Assembly (NCBI GenBank): GCA_039918235.1 | Contig: JBDSHZ010000016.1 | Span: forward strand, 1-22,031 | Source: Pseudopedobacter sp039918235 | Lineage (GTDB): Bacteria > Bacteroidota > Bacteroidia > Sphingobacteriales > Sphingobacteriaceae | Reading direction: 5' to 3' | Length of the DNA stretch: 22,031 nt | In this document: piece by piece, positions 15,907 to 22,031 of the stretch | How positions within the stretch are numbered: position 1 is the stretch's first letter | Layout of the letters: each line of letters opens with the position of its first letter | The notes under the pieces: model-generated | What the model was told of the DNA's origin: nothing | Databases searched by the model: none | What the model saw: only the letters and a program-made list of their open reading frames with translations | Program-made: the position numbers and the translations under genes

Positions 15907-16713
15907 ATGGGTAAAATCATAGCAATTGCCAATCAGAAAGGAGGCGTAGGTAAAACTACTTCTTCTATAAATTTAGCGGCAAGTTTAGCGGTATTGGAAT
16001 TTAAGACATTGATTGTTGATGCAGATCCTCAGGCTAATTCAACCTCAGGAATTGGTTTTGACCCTAGAACCATCAAGCACAGTATTTACGAATGTATCAT
16101 TAATGAAGTAACTGCAAGAGAAGCTATCCAAAAAACTGACACGCCAAATTTGGATTTGTTGCCCGCTCATATAGATTTAGTTGGGGCAGAAATTGAAATG
16201 ATCAACCTACATGACCGTGAATTTAAGATGAAAGCGGTTTTGGAGAAAGTGAGAAATGACTACGATTTTATCATTATTGATTGTTCACCTTCTTTAGGTT
16301 TAATTACCATTAATGCGCTAACCGCAGCAGATTCAGTAATAATCCCAGTACAATGCGAATATTTTGCTTTGGAAGGATTAGGAAAGTTATTGAATACTAT
16401 AAAAATCGTTCAAAACAGGTTAAATCCAGAATTGCAGATTGAAGGTATTCTTTTGACAATGTATGATGTAAGGTTGCGTTTATCTAATCAAGTAGTAGAA
16501 GAAGTGAGGTCGCATTTTGAAGATTTGGTTTTCAATACCATTATTGCTAGAAATACACGCTTAAGTGAGGCACCTAGTTTTGGAGTTTCGGTAATTATGC
16601 ATGATGCAAACTCTAAAGGAGCCATCAATTACCTTAATTTAGCGAGAGAGATTATCAGTAAAAACGGATTGACAAAAGAAAGCCCGGAAGCTAAAACGGA
16701 GGTGATTAAATAA
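15907..16713 (+). CDS. parA: Chromosome partitioning ATPase ParA (Soj)
   Basis: This 268-aa Walker-type ATPase has the deviant Walker A KGGVGKTT (11-18) with the signature Lys, Walker A' VDADPQANST near 39-48, and Walker B DFIIIDCSPSLG near 119-130. It lacks the N-terminal helix-turn-helix of plasmid type Ia ParA, so it is the chromosomal Soj-like form. It binds DNA non-specifically with ATP and drives segregation of ParB-parS complexes. Its TAA overlaps the parB ATG by one base (TAATG), a coupling signal. It is the first gene of the parA-parB-DUF5683-dapB-lepB operon and has a -7 box upstream. Confidence 0.95.
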   Translation: MGKIIAIANQKGGVGKTTSSINLAASLAVLEFKTLIVDADPQANSTSGIGFDPRTIKHSIYECIINEVTAREAIQKTDTPNLDLLPAHIDLVGAEIEMINLHDREFKMKAVLEKVRNDYDFIIIDCSPSLGLITINALTAADSVIIPVQCEYFALEGLGKLLNTIKIVQNRLNPELQIEGILLTMYDVRLRLSNQVVEEVRSHFEDLVFNTIIARNTRLSEAPSFGVSVIMHDANSKGAINYLNLAREIISKNGLTKESPEAKTEVIK

Positions 16714-17627
16714 TGAGCAAAGACAGAAAAATAGGATTGGGAAGAGGTTTAGGTGCGTTATTAAGTGATTCGCCATTAATAAATAGAGATAGAAACAACA
16801 ATAGTTCGGTTACAGATAATCCATCAGCAGCTTTAGGATCCATCAGTCACATCAAAGTAAATCAGGTAGAAGTTAATCCTTTCCAGCCAAGATTTGAGTT
16901 TGATGAAGATGCACTGCGGGAATTATCAGAATCTATTCAAATACAAGGATTAATTCAGCCCATCACGGTAAGGCAGATGGGGCATGATCAGTTTCAGCTG
17001 ATTTCCGGAGAACGCAGACTGCGGGCTTCAAAAATGGCTGGATTAAAAGAAATCCCAGCTTATATCCGCACTGCTGATGATCAGCAGATGCTGGAAATGG
17101 CCTTAATAGAAAATATCCAGCGTGAAAATTTAAATGCCATAGAAGTAGCTTTAAGTTTTCAGAGAATGATTGAGGAGTGTGAAATCAATCAGGAAGAATT
17201 GGGCGATCGGGTTTCTAAAAACCGCTCCACAGTAACCAACTATTTAAGGTTGCTTAAATTGCCTCCAACCATTCAAGCATCCATTAGAGATAATAAAATT
17301 AGCATGGGCCATGCCAGGGCATTAATCAATGTTTCAGATGCTACAATGCAACTTTTTATTTATCAGGAGATTTTAGATAAAGATCTTTCGGTAAGAAAAG
17401 TAGAAGACATGGTTCGCACTATCAAACAAACTGGAATTAAACCTGCTGCCAAAGAAAAGAAAAGCGATATTATTTCGTTTCAATATCAAAAAATTCAGGA
17501 CGATCTTTCCTCTAAATTTGCTACAAGAATTAAGATGAAAGTTCAGGATGGAGGAAAAGGAAGTATTGAAATCCCTTTTCTTTCTAATGATGATTTAACC
17601 CGTATCCTGGAATTGCTTGATTGGTAA
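16713..17627 (+). CDS. parB: Chromosome partitioning protein ParB (Spo0J)
   Basis: This 304-aa protein is the parS-binding CTPase. An N-terminal basic motif (GLGRGLGALL, 8-17) contacts ParA. The ParB/Srx CTPase domain (about 45-135) contains VNPFQPR (54-60), the CTP-binding GERRLRAS (99-106) and ENIQRENLN (133-141). A helix-turn-helix lies at about 157-180 (QEELGDRVSKNRSTVTNYLR), and the C-terminal dimerisation part ends at 304. All motifs are intact. Both its start (TAATG with parA) and its stop (TAATG with the next gene) overlap the neighbours by one base. I did not find a consensus parS site in the window. Confidence 0.95.
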   Translation: MSKDRKIGLGRGLGALLSDSPLINRDRNNNSSVTDNPSAALGSISHIKVNQVEVNPFQPRFEFDEDALRELSESIQIQGLIQPITVRQMGHDQFQLISGERRLRASKMAGLKEIPAYIRTADDQQMLEMALIENIQRENLNAIEVALSFQRMIEECEINQEELGDRVSKNRSTVTNYLRLLKLPPTIQASIRDNKISMGHARALINVSDATMQLFIYQEILDKDLSVRKVEDMVRTIKQTGIKPAAKEKKSDIISFQYQKIQDDLSSKFATRIKMKVQDGGKGSIEIPFLSNDDLTRILELLDW

Positions 17628-18277
17628 TGCTTAAATACTGCTTTTTAACTTTGTTCTTATTCACGGTGTTGCAATTGAGTGCGCAACAGCAAGACAGTGT
17701 TTTAAGAAGTGATACCAGCAAAAAATCTAAATCTTTTAACGAGAAGTTCAGCAGCACTACCAAAGAAATCGGTTCACTTTTTAAAGATACCACCACTTTA
17801 CAACCTCCAAGAAAAGCAGTATTCCGCTCGGCTATTATACCGGGTTGGGGCCAAGCTAGAAACCATAAATGGTGGAAAGTACCTTTGGTTTATGCTGGTT
17901 TTATAGGTTTAGGAATTGTTTACGATTTTAATAACCGGTATTATAAAATATTTTTAAATGAGAGTCAGTTTAGAAAGTCCACAGACAAAAATGCGGTTTC
18001 TAAATATCCTGAATATCAATCCATACCAGACGATCAGATTTATAGTGCCAAAGATTTTTACAGGAGAAACCGCGACCTCACTTTGTACAGCATGGGAGGG
18101 TTTTATCTTTTGCAGATTGTAGATGCTTATATTGATGCCCGTTTGGCAACTTTTGATGTAGGAGACGATTTATCTTTTAAAATTAAACCATCAATTTATT
18201 TACCTTCGTACGCCACTAACAGTTACTATGCTGCGCCAGTGCCAATGCTCACTTTAAGATTAAATTTAAACAGATGA
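17627..18277 (+). CDS. DUF5683 domain-containing secreted protein
   Basis: This 216-aa protein has a signal peptide (MLKYCFLTLFLFTVLQLSAQ). The DUF5683 core covers about residues 60-150: AVFRSAIIPGWGQARNHKWWKVPLVYAGFIGLGIVYDFN in pieces, with the conserved PGWGQ turn, and a second hydrophobic helix near 150-168 (SMGGFYLLQIVDAYIDA). The family is found almost only in Bacteroidota, lies next to parB, and has no known function. The ATG at 17627 overlaps the parB stop by one base; a TTG two codons earlier is unlikely. Its stop overlaps the dapB ATG by four bases (ATGA). Confidence 0.88.
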   Translation: MLKYCFLTLFLFTVLQLSAQQQDSVLRSDTSKKSKSFNEKFSSTTKEIGSLFKDTTTLQPPRKAVFRSAIIPGWGQARNHKWWKVPLVYAGFIGLGIVYDFNNRYYKIFLNESQFRKSTDKNAVSKYPEYQSIPDDQIYSAKDFYRRNRDLTLYSMGGFYLLQIVDAYIDARLATFDVGDDLSFKIKPSIYLPSYATNSYYAAPVPMLTLRLNLNR

Positions 18278-19020
18278 AATTAGCCCTATTAGGTTACGGG
18301 AAAATGGGAAAAATGATCGAATCTATTGCGCTCGATCGTGGTCATGAAGTTGTATTAATAATAGACGAGAACAACAGTCAGGACATGACTGCCGAAAACT
18401 TAAAAAATGCTGACGTAGCAATTGATTTTAGCACTCCTCATTCGGTTTTGGCTAATATCGAAGCTTGCATTAATGCCCGGTTACCTTTAATTGTGGGCAC
18501 AACAGGCTGGTATGGTCATTTGCAACAGGTAAAAGACAGCTGTTTAGCTGCTAATTCTACGGTGATGTACGGTTCAAATTTTAGTGTTGGGGTAAATGTG
18601 TTTTTTCAGATTAACCAGCAGGTGGCAAAAATGATGAATAAATTTGCCGGCCAATATGATGTAGGGATGGAAGAAATTCACCACATTCATAAATTAGACT
18701 CACCCAGTGGTACTGCGATTACCATTGCTGAAGATATTATTCAAGAATTTGACAATAAGTCAGAATGGGTTGATGTGAAATCACAAGAGGAGCCTGTAAC
18801 AGTTCACCCACCTCAGCATCTAATCATAGAATCTTATCGCGAAGGAGAAGTTCCCGGCACTCATGCGGTGATTTATGATTCTGATGTAGATAGAATAGAG
18901 CTGAAGCATGTAGCTCATGGCAGGCAAGGTTTTGCACTCGGGGCTGTGATTGCAGCCGAATGGTTAAAAGGGAAAAGCGGTTTTTATTCCGTAAAAGATA
19001 TGTACGATTTTAAATCCTAA
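18274..19020 (+). CDS. dapB: 4-hydroxy-tetrahydrodipicolinate reductase
   Basis: This 248-aa enzyme reduces the dihydrodipicolinate-pathway intermediate with NAD(P)H in the synthesis of lysine and diaminopimelate for peptidoglycan. It has the dinucleotide loop GYGKMG (7-12), DFSTP (51-55), GTTGW (75-79), the catalytic and substrate-binding HHIHKLDSPSGTA (136-148; His136/137, Lys140, Gly-Thr 146-147), and the C-terminal HGRQGFALGAV. The length is normal for the short Bacteroidota form. It starts inside the DUF5683 stop codon and lepB begins three bases after its own stop. A decayed copy of its 3' half is present at 20463-20800. Confidence 0.95.
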   Translation: MKLALLGYGKMGKMIESIALDRGHEVVLIIDENNSQDMTAENLKNADVAIDFSTPHSVLANIEACINARLPLIVGTTGWYGHLQQVKDSCLAANSTVMYGSNFSVGVNVFFQINQQVAKMMNKFAGQYDVGMEEIHHIHKLDSPSGTAITIAEDIIQEFDNKSEWVDVKSQEEPVTVHPPQHLIIESYREGEVPGTHAVIYDSDVDRIELKHVAHGRQGFALGAVIAAEWLKGKSGFYSVKDMYDFKS

Positions 19021-19023
19021 AAA

Positions 19024-20121
19024 ATGAGTTGGAAATTCTGGAAAAAGAATAAAGAAAAAAAGAAAAAAAGTACAGGTCGCGAATGGCTTGATGCGATTGT
19101 TTTTGCAGTGATTGCAGCCACAATTATTAGAGGTTTATTTATAGAGGCCTATACTATCCCTACAGGCTCCATGGAAAGAACTTTGCTGGTTGGAGATTTT
19201 CTTTTCGTAAGTAAAGTGAATTATGGCGCCCGTACACCCATCACGCCAATTGCGTTCCCTTTTGCACATCACACCATGCCCATCATCAACACTAAAGCCT
19301 ATTGGGATGGAATTCAATTACCTTACTACCGTTTACCTGGACTAGGAAAAGTAGAAAGATACGATGTAGTGGTTTTTAATTATCCAATGGATGCAGACGC
19401 ACCTTTAAACCGTCCGGTAGATAAGAGAGAGAATTATATCAAGAGATGTATGGGTATCCCAGGAGACACCCTAAAATTAATAAATGCACAAGTTTTTGTA
19501 AATGGTAAAGCAGCTGATTTACCTAAAATGAGTCAGACACAGTATTACGTGAAAACGGATGGTTCGGATTTTAATCCAAAAGCATTAGAGTCGATTAAAG
19601 CTGATGTTGAAAGGGTAACTGGGGATGAATACGTGATGACCATGCCGAAAGCTGAAGTGGAGAAAATCAAAGCTTTTTCTAATGTGAAGATGGTAACTCA
19701 AGTAATTGCAGAACAGAAAACTTTTGAGCAACAAGTGTTTCCGGGAGATCCTCACTTAGTTTGGAATCAGGATAATTTTGGTCCGGTGATTATTCCTAAA
19801 AAAGGATGGACAGTGAAACTGGACAGCTTAAGTTTTCCTGTTTACCGCAGAGCTATTGAAATTTATGAAGGCAATAAATTGGAATTAAAAGGAAACGATA
19901 TTTTTATTAACGGTCAAAAAACGGATTCCTATACTTTTAAAATGGATTACTACTGGATGATTGGAGATAACCGTCACAATTCATTGGATTCTAGGTATTG
20001 GGGTTTTGTTCCAGAAGATCATATCGTAGGGAAGGCTTTATTCGTATGGATGAGCTGGGATGATGCCGCTTCTTTTTTCCATAAAATTAGATGGGAAAGA
20101 TTACTGATGGGGATCCATTAA
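19024..20121 (+). CDS. lepB: Signal peptidase I, first copy
   Basis: This 365-aa membrane-anchored protease removes signal peptides on the periplasmic side of the inner membrane. It has one N-terminal transmembrane helix (about 22-42) after a Lys-rich cytoplasmic end. The nucleophile is Ser49 in IPTGSMERT and the general base is Lys140 in ENYIKRCMGIPGD. The box E region near the C-terminus is YYWMIGDNRHNSLDSRYWGFVPEDHIVGKA. An insert of about 150 residues between the Lys box and box E is usual in this phylum. It is the last gene of the par operon, three bases after dapB, and a terminator follows. The duplicate gene is at 20812. Confidence 0.95.
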   Translation: MSWKFWKKNKEKKKKSTGREWLDAIVFAVIAATIIRGLFIEAYTIPTGSMERTLLVGDFLFVSKVNYGARTPITPIAFPFAHHTMPIINTKAYWDGIQLPYYRLPGLGKVERYDVVVFNYPMDADAPLNRPVDKRENYIKRCMGIPGDTLKLINAQVFVNGKAADLPKMSQTQYYVKTDGSDFNPKALESIKADVERVTGDEYVMTMPKAEVEKIKAFSNVKMVTQVIAEQKTFEQQVFPGDPHLVWNQDNFGPVIIPKKGWTVKLDSLSFPVYRRAIEIYEGNKLELKGNDIFINGQKTDSYTFKMDYYWMIGDNRHNSLDSRYWGFVPEDHIVGKALFVWMSWDDAASFFHKIRWERLLMGIH

Positions 20122-20145
20122 GTTGAAATAAAAGATGATTTTGGT

Positions 20146-20175
20146 AGGAAATTCAGCAATGAGTTTCCTTTTTTT
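20146..20175 (+). terminator. Rho-independent terminator after lepB copy 1
   Basis: Nine-pair stem AGGAAATTC/GAGTTTCCT (one G-T wobble), 6-nt loop, then seven T. It closes the par-dapB-lepB operon and separates it from the second lepB. Confidence 0.8.
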
Positions 20176-20462
20176 GTTTAAAACTGTTTAACCATTTGAA
20201 TAAAACTTTATGATTATTTCATCTAAATAATTGATCAACAAATCAATTAATTCGTCCTCATTAATCAATGCAAGATTTAATTCCCAGACGCTCTGCATCA
20301 TATAAAAAAAATAAATCCCTATGTAATACCTTTTATCCTTTGGTCAAGGCAGTTTATTTTTATACTAATCGGTTTTTGAGACTTTAACATCTTAAACCCT
20401 GAGAAAACCATCTAGTCAGATTATCCTTGAAAAGTGATCTAAATCTATTACAAGATTTATTA
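20176..20462. other. Gene-poor, degenerate stretch between lepB terminator and the dapB remnant
   Basis: No intact gene is visible. The right part (from about 20415, TCAGATTATCC versus TCAGATTAACC in dapB) may continue the dapB homology at low similarity. On the minus strand a short open frame of 37 codons (20188-20301, MMQSVWELN...) remains open upstream to a stop at 20344-20346; it could be a gene remnant or chance. Confidence 0.35.
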
Positions 20463-20800
20463 GATGGATAAGATTCATTGCAACCATGAACTAGATTTTC
20501 CAAGTAGTGCAGATATCAATATTGACGAAAATAGGATAGAGAATTTTATAAGAAGACAAAATTGTATATGTTAAGTAGATAATGATGTAACAGTTCATCA
20601 ACCTAATCATCTAAGTATAGAATCCTATAAAATTTTTAAGACACATGCAATAACTTATAATTAGGATTAGACCATATAGAATTAAAATATTGAACCCCGT
20701 CATAAAGGTTTTGCAACGACTGCTGTGTGTTTGTAGCCTAATGATTAAAGGGTGAAACATGTTTTATTCTGTTTTAGAAATGTATGATTTTAAAGCCTAA
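20463..20800 (+). pseudogene. dapB: Decayed 3' half of dapB (tandem duplicate)
   Basis: This stretch aligns base by base with dapB 18666-19020, from its residue 131 region to the stop. Matching landmarks include GTAACAGTTCA.C.ACCT (20588 onward), CATCTAA followed by ATAGAATC.TAT, AAGGTTTTGCA, TTTTATTC.GT and ATGTA.GATTTTAAA.CCTAA at the very end. The copy is 338 bases against 355, so several indels are present, and all frames carry in-frame stops (for example TAATTAGGATTAG around 20660). It cannot encode a functional enzyme. It sits just before the second lepB, 11 bp from its ATG, at the position dapB holds before the first lepB. The intact parent gene remains at 18274. Confidence 0.88.
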
Positions 20801-20811
20801 ATCAATTTAAA

Positions 20812-21909
20812 ATGAATTGGAAGTTCTGGAAAAAAAATAAAGGAAAAAAGAAAAAAAGTGCTGGTCGAGAATGGATTGATGCGATTGTATTTGCAGTTAT
20901 AGCAGCCACAATTATTAGAGGTTTATTTATAGAAGCCTATACCATTCCAACTGGTTCTATGGAAAGAACATTGCTAGTTGGCGATTTTCTTTTTGTAAGT
21001 AAAATGAGTTACGGTGCTCGTACACCAATCACACCAATTGCTTTCCCTTTTGCGCATCATACCATACCTATCATTAATACCAAAGCTTATTGGGATGGCA
21101 TTCAATTGCCTTATTACCGTTTGCCAGGTTTTGGCAAGGTAGAAAGATATGATGTAGTAGTGTTCAATTATCCAATGGATGCAGATGCGCCTTTAAACCG
21201 TCCGGTAGATAAAAGGGAGAATTATATTAAGAGATGTATGGATATCCCCGGAGATACTTTGAAATTAGTAGATGCACAAGTTTTTGTAAATGGTAAACCT
21301 GCGGATTTACCTAAAATGAGCCAGACTCAATATTATGTAAAAACGGATGGATCAGACTTTAATCCCAAAGCGTTAGAAGATATTAAAGTCGATATAGAAA
21401 GAGCTAATACAGATGAATACTTCATGACAATGCCTAGAGAATCAGTTAAAAAAATTAAAGCATTTTCGAACGTAAAAACAGTTACTCCAATTTTAGGTGA
21501 TAGAGAAGATTTTGATCAACAGGTTTTTCCTTATGATTCACGTTTTAAATGGAATCAAGATAATTTGGGTCCAATTATCATTCCTAAAAAAGGATGGACA
21601 ATTACTTTAGATAGTCTTACATATCCTGTTTACCAAAGAGCAATAACAATTTACGAGGCCAATACCTTAGAAGTAAAAGGTGACGATTATTACATCAACG
21701 GTAAAAAATCTAATACCTACACTTTTAAAATGGATTATTATTGGATGATTGGAGACAATCGCCATAACTCTATAGATTCGCGTTTTTGGGGCTTTGTTCC
21801 AGAAGATCATATAGTAGGAAAAGCTTTATTTGTTTGGATGAGCTGGGATGACACCGCTTCCTTATTCCATAAAATTAGATGGGAAAGGTTATTGATGGGA
21901 ATTCATTAA
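20812..21909 (+). CDS. lepB: Signal peptidase I, second copy
   Basis: This 365-aa duplicate of the upstream signal peptidase has exactly the same length and no indels; by hand count about 60 of 365 residues differ (about 84% identity). The transmembrane segment, nucleophile Ser49 and base Lys140 are conserved, as is YYWMIGDNRHNSIDSRFWGFVPEDH. Differences cluster in residues about 190-303, the large periplasmic insert, while the first 189 residues and the last 60 are nearly identical. One unusual change is Gly144 to Asp in the Lys box (RCMDIPGD instead of RCMGIPGD). The frame is clean, so purifying selection has kept it. It follows the dapB remnant by 11 bp and is cut off from the par operon promoter by the terminator at 20146; no clear promoter of its own was identified. 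Confidence 0.93.
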   Translation: MNWKFWKKNKGKKKKSAGREWIDAIVFAVIAATIIRGLFIEAYTIPTGSMERTLLVGDFLFVSKMSYGARTPITPIAFPFAHHTIPIINTKAYWDGIQLPYYRLPGFGKVERYDVVVFNYPMDADAPLNRPVDKRENYIKRCMDIPGDTLKLVDAQVFVNGKPADLPKMSQTQYYVKTDGSDFNPKALEDIKVDIERANTDEYFMTMPRESVKKIKAFSNVKTVTPILGDREDFDQQVFPYDSRFKWNQDNLGPIIIPKKGWTITLDSLTYPVYQRAITIYEANTLEVKGDDYYINGKKSNTYTFKMDYYWMIGDNRHNSIDSRFWGFVPEDHIVGKALFVWMSWDDTASLFHKIRWERLLMGIH

Positions 21910-21926
21910 ATTAACGTGAGTTCGGG

Positions 21927-22031
21927 TTAAGCGGCCAAAAAGAGTTGACTATCCTTATCCTGAAATTTGATGTTAAGGGAAGGTTTTTTAGGGAAGAAAT
22001 GGTATGCGCACAAAGCGCCCATCGTATTCAT
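21927..22031 (-). CDS. C-terminal end of an unidentified minus-strand ORF (5' truncated by window)
   Basis: The minus strand is open from the right edge of the window to a TAA at 21927-21929, giving 34 codons that end PKKPSLNIKF...QLFLAA. Two in-frame ATG codons occur (22029-22031 and 22020-22022), but the frame is open to the edge so the real start is probably outside. The stop lies within TTAACCCGAACTCACG when read on the minus strand, which looks like the end of an insertion sequence. A transposase C-terminus is a guess from this context; I do not recognise the family. Confidence 0.35.
   Translation of the reverse strand: MNTMGALCAYHFFPKKPSLNIKFQDKDSQLFLAA

Noticed and set aside
20752..20764. 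Palindrome AAACATGTTT before lepB copy 2 as parS or operator
   Set aside because: Ten bases in AT-rich pseudogene sequence is within chance, and the centre CATG is not the CACGTG core of parS.
1..22031. Search for CRISPR arrays, tRNA/rRNA genes, toxin-antitoxin pairs or defence islands
   Set aside because: No direct-repeat/spacer pattern, tRNA cloverleaf or recognisable defence gene was seen; nearly all long frames are explained by known housekeeping or envelope families.

Overview
The window comes from an AT-rich chromosome of a Bacteroidota bacterium, most probably a Pedobacter-like member of the Sphingobacteriaceae. This rests on gene content and order (recJ-lptB; parA-parB-DUF5683-dapB-lepB), on Bacteroidota-type gene families (GYF_2+RDD membrane protein, bacterial GH3 protein, ECF sigma factor with a single-span partner and a small beta-barrel), on TAnnTTTG-type -7 boxes in front of some genes, and on the scarcity of Shine-Dalgarno sequences. 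Genus-level placement is inference from remembered synteny.

Layout. 1-1365: the tail of a toast-rack/LiaF-like adhesin-fold protein, abutting a GYF_2-RDD membrane protein. 1529-3757: a sensor histidine kinase whose periplasmic sensor is an NMT1/THI5-type solute-binding domain. It is followed by a 26-bp perfect palindrome that runs into the promoter of a YceI-family protein (3849-4436), which ends in a strong terminator. 4745-5158: a single-domain response regulator, overlapping tail to tail with an MBL-fold hydrolase (5148-5924, minus). 6025-10114: recJ, lptB and a GH3-family acyl-adenylating enzyme, with an 8-bp tandem repeat and a nearly G-free leader between the last two. 10231-11294: a lipoprotein GDPD and, convergent with it, a UBP-type zinc finger protein. 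11593-13830: ECF sigma factor, a single-span anti-sigma-like protein overlapping it, and an outer-membrane beta-barrel, closed by a terminator. 13954-14934: an orphan ABC ATPase. 14935-15219: an intergenic patch with a GC-rich palindromic, REP-like element. 15220-15741 (minus): an NADPH-dependent FMN reductase family protein. 15907-20121: a tightly coupled operon parA-parB-DUF5683-dapB-lepB ending in a terminator.

The most striking part is 20122-21909. After the lepB terminator comes a heavily decayed copy of the 3' half of dapB, then a second intact lepB with the same length as the first (365 aa, about 84% identical by hand count). The order dapB-lepB-(psi)dapB-lepB is best explained by an old tandem duplication in which the extra dapB died and the extra signal peptidase was kept and diverged. 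The right edge holds the C-terminal end of an unidentified minus-strand ORF.

No rRNA, tRNA, CRISPR array or complete mobile element was seen. Most of the window is ordinary housekeeping and envelope biology (lipopolysaccharide transport, chromosome segregation, lysine/cell-wall precursor synthesis, protein secretion); I do not see a wholly new defence or mobile system here.
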